From Stratiolaelaps scimitus (Eukaryota; Arthropoda; Arachnida; Mesostigmata; Laelapidae): a stretch of DNA of 64,000 nt. Every line of letters begins with the position of its first letter. Position 1 is the first letter of the stretch. Positions 61,039 to 64,000 of the stretch are shown piece after piece. The position numbers and the translations under genes are program-made. The DNA lies in the NCBI GenBank assembly GCA_019614645.1, contig JABWDB010000018.1:5976501-6040500 (forward strand). Reading direction: 5' to 3'. The notes beneath the pieces are model-generated. The model ran no database searches and was not told the origin of the DNA. It was given only the letters and a program-made list of their open reading frames with translations.

Positions 61039-61215
61039 ATGGAGCTCACGATAGACAATAGACCAAGTTGCCTCGCTGGACAAACGCCGACAAACGGTGG
61101 TGACGATTTCGATGTTGTCATTGCCGCTACTGCTGCTGCTGCTGGAATATTTTTCAAGGCAAATTGTCGCGGAACGTTTATATTAGGTTGCAGTTCCGAG
61201 GCATCGATTCGCACG
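61039..61215 (+). CDS. candidate first coding exon, 59 codons
   Basis: ATG (MELTIDNRPSCLAGQTPTNG) to CGCACG|GTAAGT (GT at 61216-61217) in phase 0. An alanine run over GCT triplets lies in the middle, then KANCRGTFILGCSSE. A minus frame at 61005-61304 overlaps. No matching acceptor exon was fixed downstream. No family was recognised. Confidence 0.3.
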
Positions 61216-61217
61216 GT

Positions 61218-64000
61218 AAGTGTAGCACTGACGACCAGGAGAAAACGTCTGTTATAGAGTCGAACGGATAGCGCATAGCACTGACTGGCGTTACATTCTC
61301 TCAAAGAGTCGCATCACGCGGGCCGCGAATGCTTCAGCTGACTCAGAATATGCGGCAAAACTCTTCCTCGGTAAAGGTACTACAATGGCGCCGCCGTTCT
61401 GAGTCATATACGAGCCTCGTCTATACAAACATACGTACATGGCACAAGCATGGGACAATGCTCACCATCCTCCATTAGCTTGGACAAGCAGTGACTCAGC
61501 GGACAGGTTGAACTCGGACGAAGCCTTCAGCGAGGCTCAACGATGGTGTTATTCGTTCAGTTGAGACATAATAATAGAAGGATATGAAATGGCATAAAAA
61601 TTGCAGAATACGTATGTGGTATAGTGAACGTTGCCGCAGGGGTGGGACTTGGAACGAGTGACGTTGCGAGTGGGCCAGCAAAAATAGCTCCGGCACATTG
61701 CGTTGAAAATACGAAGTCATGCCATACGAAGTTAGCACGGTTCAAATTGCAATGCAAACTAGCGACAAAATGTCGCGCCAACTTTCGAATTCGTTCCTGA
61801 TGGACAGATCGCCTGTACGAGATACACAGCTCCTCGTGTCATTGCCTCTTGACTGTGGCCAATTACCAGAGGCATTAGGAATTAATTAACCGACGGCTCG
61901 CCTCAGCTGGCATCATGCCTGGCACCATGTGTGTTGGCCCTTTCGCTTAGCCAGCGTCCTCATGTGGGCTGCTTGTGTGGTTCGTTGCATTGTTCTCTCT
62001 CTCTCGGTGTCTTCGTTCGTGTTTCAATGTAAACCTTCGGCCCGCAATAACCCCGACCTGCCGTATCTGCCGGCGTGGTTATGTTCTCTTCTCGTGTTCT
62101 TGGTACGACATCTCTTCTTTGCAAGCCCCCCCCTCAGACAGCAATCGTAAAAGCGAACCGTTGCAACAGCTTTACCCAAAACAGCGTCCGTCGGCCGTGC
62201 CAACAACCGAATCAAGAACAACCGCAACAACAGACTCGACGCCAATAACAACGACAACAACAACAGCAACAACCACGACGACGACGACGACATCAGCCTT
62301 AATAAAATCGCTTGAGTAAATGCTTTCGGGTTCAGAGGAAGCGAAGAAGTGCGAAACTTCAGAAAAAAGGACCTGGCTTATGCACTCTTTAAGGCTGCGC
62401 AGGCACCCAGAGTGTGGTGTTAGTGGCCGACGGAGGGTTAGGACTCTTGAAGAAAAGCCCCCCCCCGCTCCCCCTGGCGAACCCCACCTCACTGTCGACT
62501 TTATAGCAGCTACCAACATAGCAGATCGCTGGTGGTCGCGAGCAGCAGCAGCAGGCACGCAAGGAGCCCTCCCTCCTACCGAGGGAGGAGATAAGACTCG
62601 TAAAGGCCGTCCGTCGCCTTCCGCCTGCCGCTGTTGCTCTCGGCTTGCATGGCCCCCGAGATAAGAGCGAGTCAGCGACAGAATCCACGCTCGAAGGCAG
62701 GCGTTACAGTTCGTCCGTTCACGGCCGCAGCGTTGTCCTCGCCCAGCGGGATAAACGCAAATTCGAGCGTCTCGCCGACAGCACCCGCTTTTCCATCACG
62801 TAAAATGCGGCTCGGGCAGCGACTCGGGCTTCGCGGGCTCGTCGCACACCCGCATGGGCCGAATGGCGACCGCCGTCTATGAGCCACAGCTCTCGGTTGG
62901 GGGTTGCCAACGCTGATAGAAATGCAAACGTGCAACTATTGTATTTCGTAGGCACTCGCAGCTATCATATATTATCGCACCACTCGACGTAGGCTGGGTT
63001 CTGGCGTCACTTACGAAATGAACTATCGCATTCGTGAGAAACATCATTAAGGTGTTTCCATCGGATGAAGCATGCTTTTTGCATCTGCTTTGATCACACG
63101 TCGGTGTGTGTCTCTGTAGTATGGTTGTGTATGTATGTAATCCATACACTAACACACGTTACATGTGCTATTTGCACAATAGAAAGGGGTGTGGGTTGAA
63201 CGAACGATCCCAGTTGATGTCCTCCGCCGGCACTTGTGTCTCTTTTTCCATAATCATCATTGTGTGATACAATAGAAACATAATGTTGAATGAAGAATTC
63301 AATGTACACGATGAGTATACATGGCTGGTTGGCCGGCATATGATATGGTGTATAAACATCAATTGCAATCAGGTTCAATCCGAGTCTCCTACGAGCTGCA
63401 CACCGTGTGGATGGACAGCTCCGATGGGTGATCCTCGACCGGGATAGCCAGCTAGCAGCAGCAACAACAACAGCCACCGCCGCCGCTGCCGCTGCCTCCG
63501 TCACAACAGTAGATAGAGCTGATTCGAATCTACCTCATCCGAATCTCGTTGGGCTCGAGTGGTATCGGCAAGCGGCAACGGATGAATGAATGAACGATCA
63601 AGAGATTTGATGCTTACACCGCCCCGTAAGCGTTCGCCACAGTTACAGCGCGTACTGCCCTGCCGTTGCGTTCGTTCGTACGTTCGATTCTTTCGGTCAC
63701 AAACGAAACTTCAGGCGTGGTGGACTCGTCGGCGGACGACGATTCTGCAGTCGATCCTTGCCAAAATCGATCTGATCTCGTGGAAAACAAACCTCGACGC
63801 CAGCCATCGAGTCGTTGAGCGGCTCAACGGACAGCTCAACAGCCGCCGTCCCGTTCACATGAATGGTGTTGTTGCTTTTCCTTTGAACTTTCTTCTGCTT
63901 GGTTCTTCATCGTCGTCGTCGTCGTCGGCGATGTTGCCTTCTTCATCGTTGCCCGCCCTCTTTCTGCTTCGCTTTGCTGCGACGCGCACAGCCAACCGTC
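61218..64000. other. non-coding or ambiguous stretch
   Basis: CAA/ACG triplets at about 62217-62290, a C run near 62459, GC-rich DNA at 62.3-62.9 kb open on both strands, GT near 63105 and CGT triplets near 63910. No gene is supported up to the right edge. Confidence 0.45.

Overview
This window reads as nuclear DNA of a eukaryote, most likely an arthropod. Base composition is near 50% GC. There are no compact operons or ribosome-binding sites. Dinucleotide and trinucleotide microsatellites occur every 1-2 kb, and several GT-AG splice-like signals are present, one pair framing a 66-bp intron. A mite or other chelicerate would fit, but that is inference only and no species can be named.

No protein in the window could be assigned to a known family. 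I found no rRNA, no intact tRNA, no reverse transcriptase, transposase or integrase motif, and no CRISPR array. Most of the sequence looks intergenic or intronic. What can be supported directly is repeats, hairpins, quadruplex-type tracts, two tRNA-like remnants with A and B boxes, and a set of candidate exons. The candidate exons rest on open frames, purine-first codon bias, GC-rich third positions and nearby splice consensus. All are tentative, and several compete with frames on the other strand.

Layout. 0-8 kb: AT/GT/GA microsatellites, a pair of strong acceptors at 741/789, a tRNA-like remnant at 2.4 kb and a perfect 38-bp palindrome at 7.5 kb. 8-17 kb: microsatellites and GC-rich patches open in several frames on both strands. 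17-26 kb: a CA-TA-GA compound repeat, then a run of small candidate ORFs at 18.2, 19.6, 20.6, 22.8, 23.1, 24.5 and 25.2 kb. 26-37 kb: mostly simple repeats, with C-rich/G-rich tracts at 32.9 and 35.5 kb. 37.4-38.2 kb: the longest AT repeat, followed by a 242-codon frame. 41-46 kb: the second tRNA-like remnant, then the most gene-like part of the window. It holds a possible two-exon minus-strand gene at 42.9-43.8 kb, a 66-bp intron on the plus strand at 44.2 kb, and opposed ORFs at 45.5-46.1 kb. 48-53 kb: long ORFs, including a head-to-head pair around 51.38 kb and a set of plus-strand exon-like segments. 56.8-57.1 kb: an exon-like block with a near-consensus donor. 58-64 kb: an inverted trinucleotide repeat and one further candidate first exon at 61.0 kb.

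No pathway or system linking these candidates can be claimed. Transcript evidence and cross-species conservation would decide which are real.
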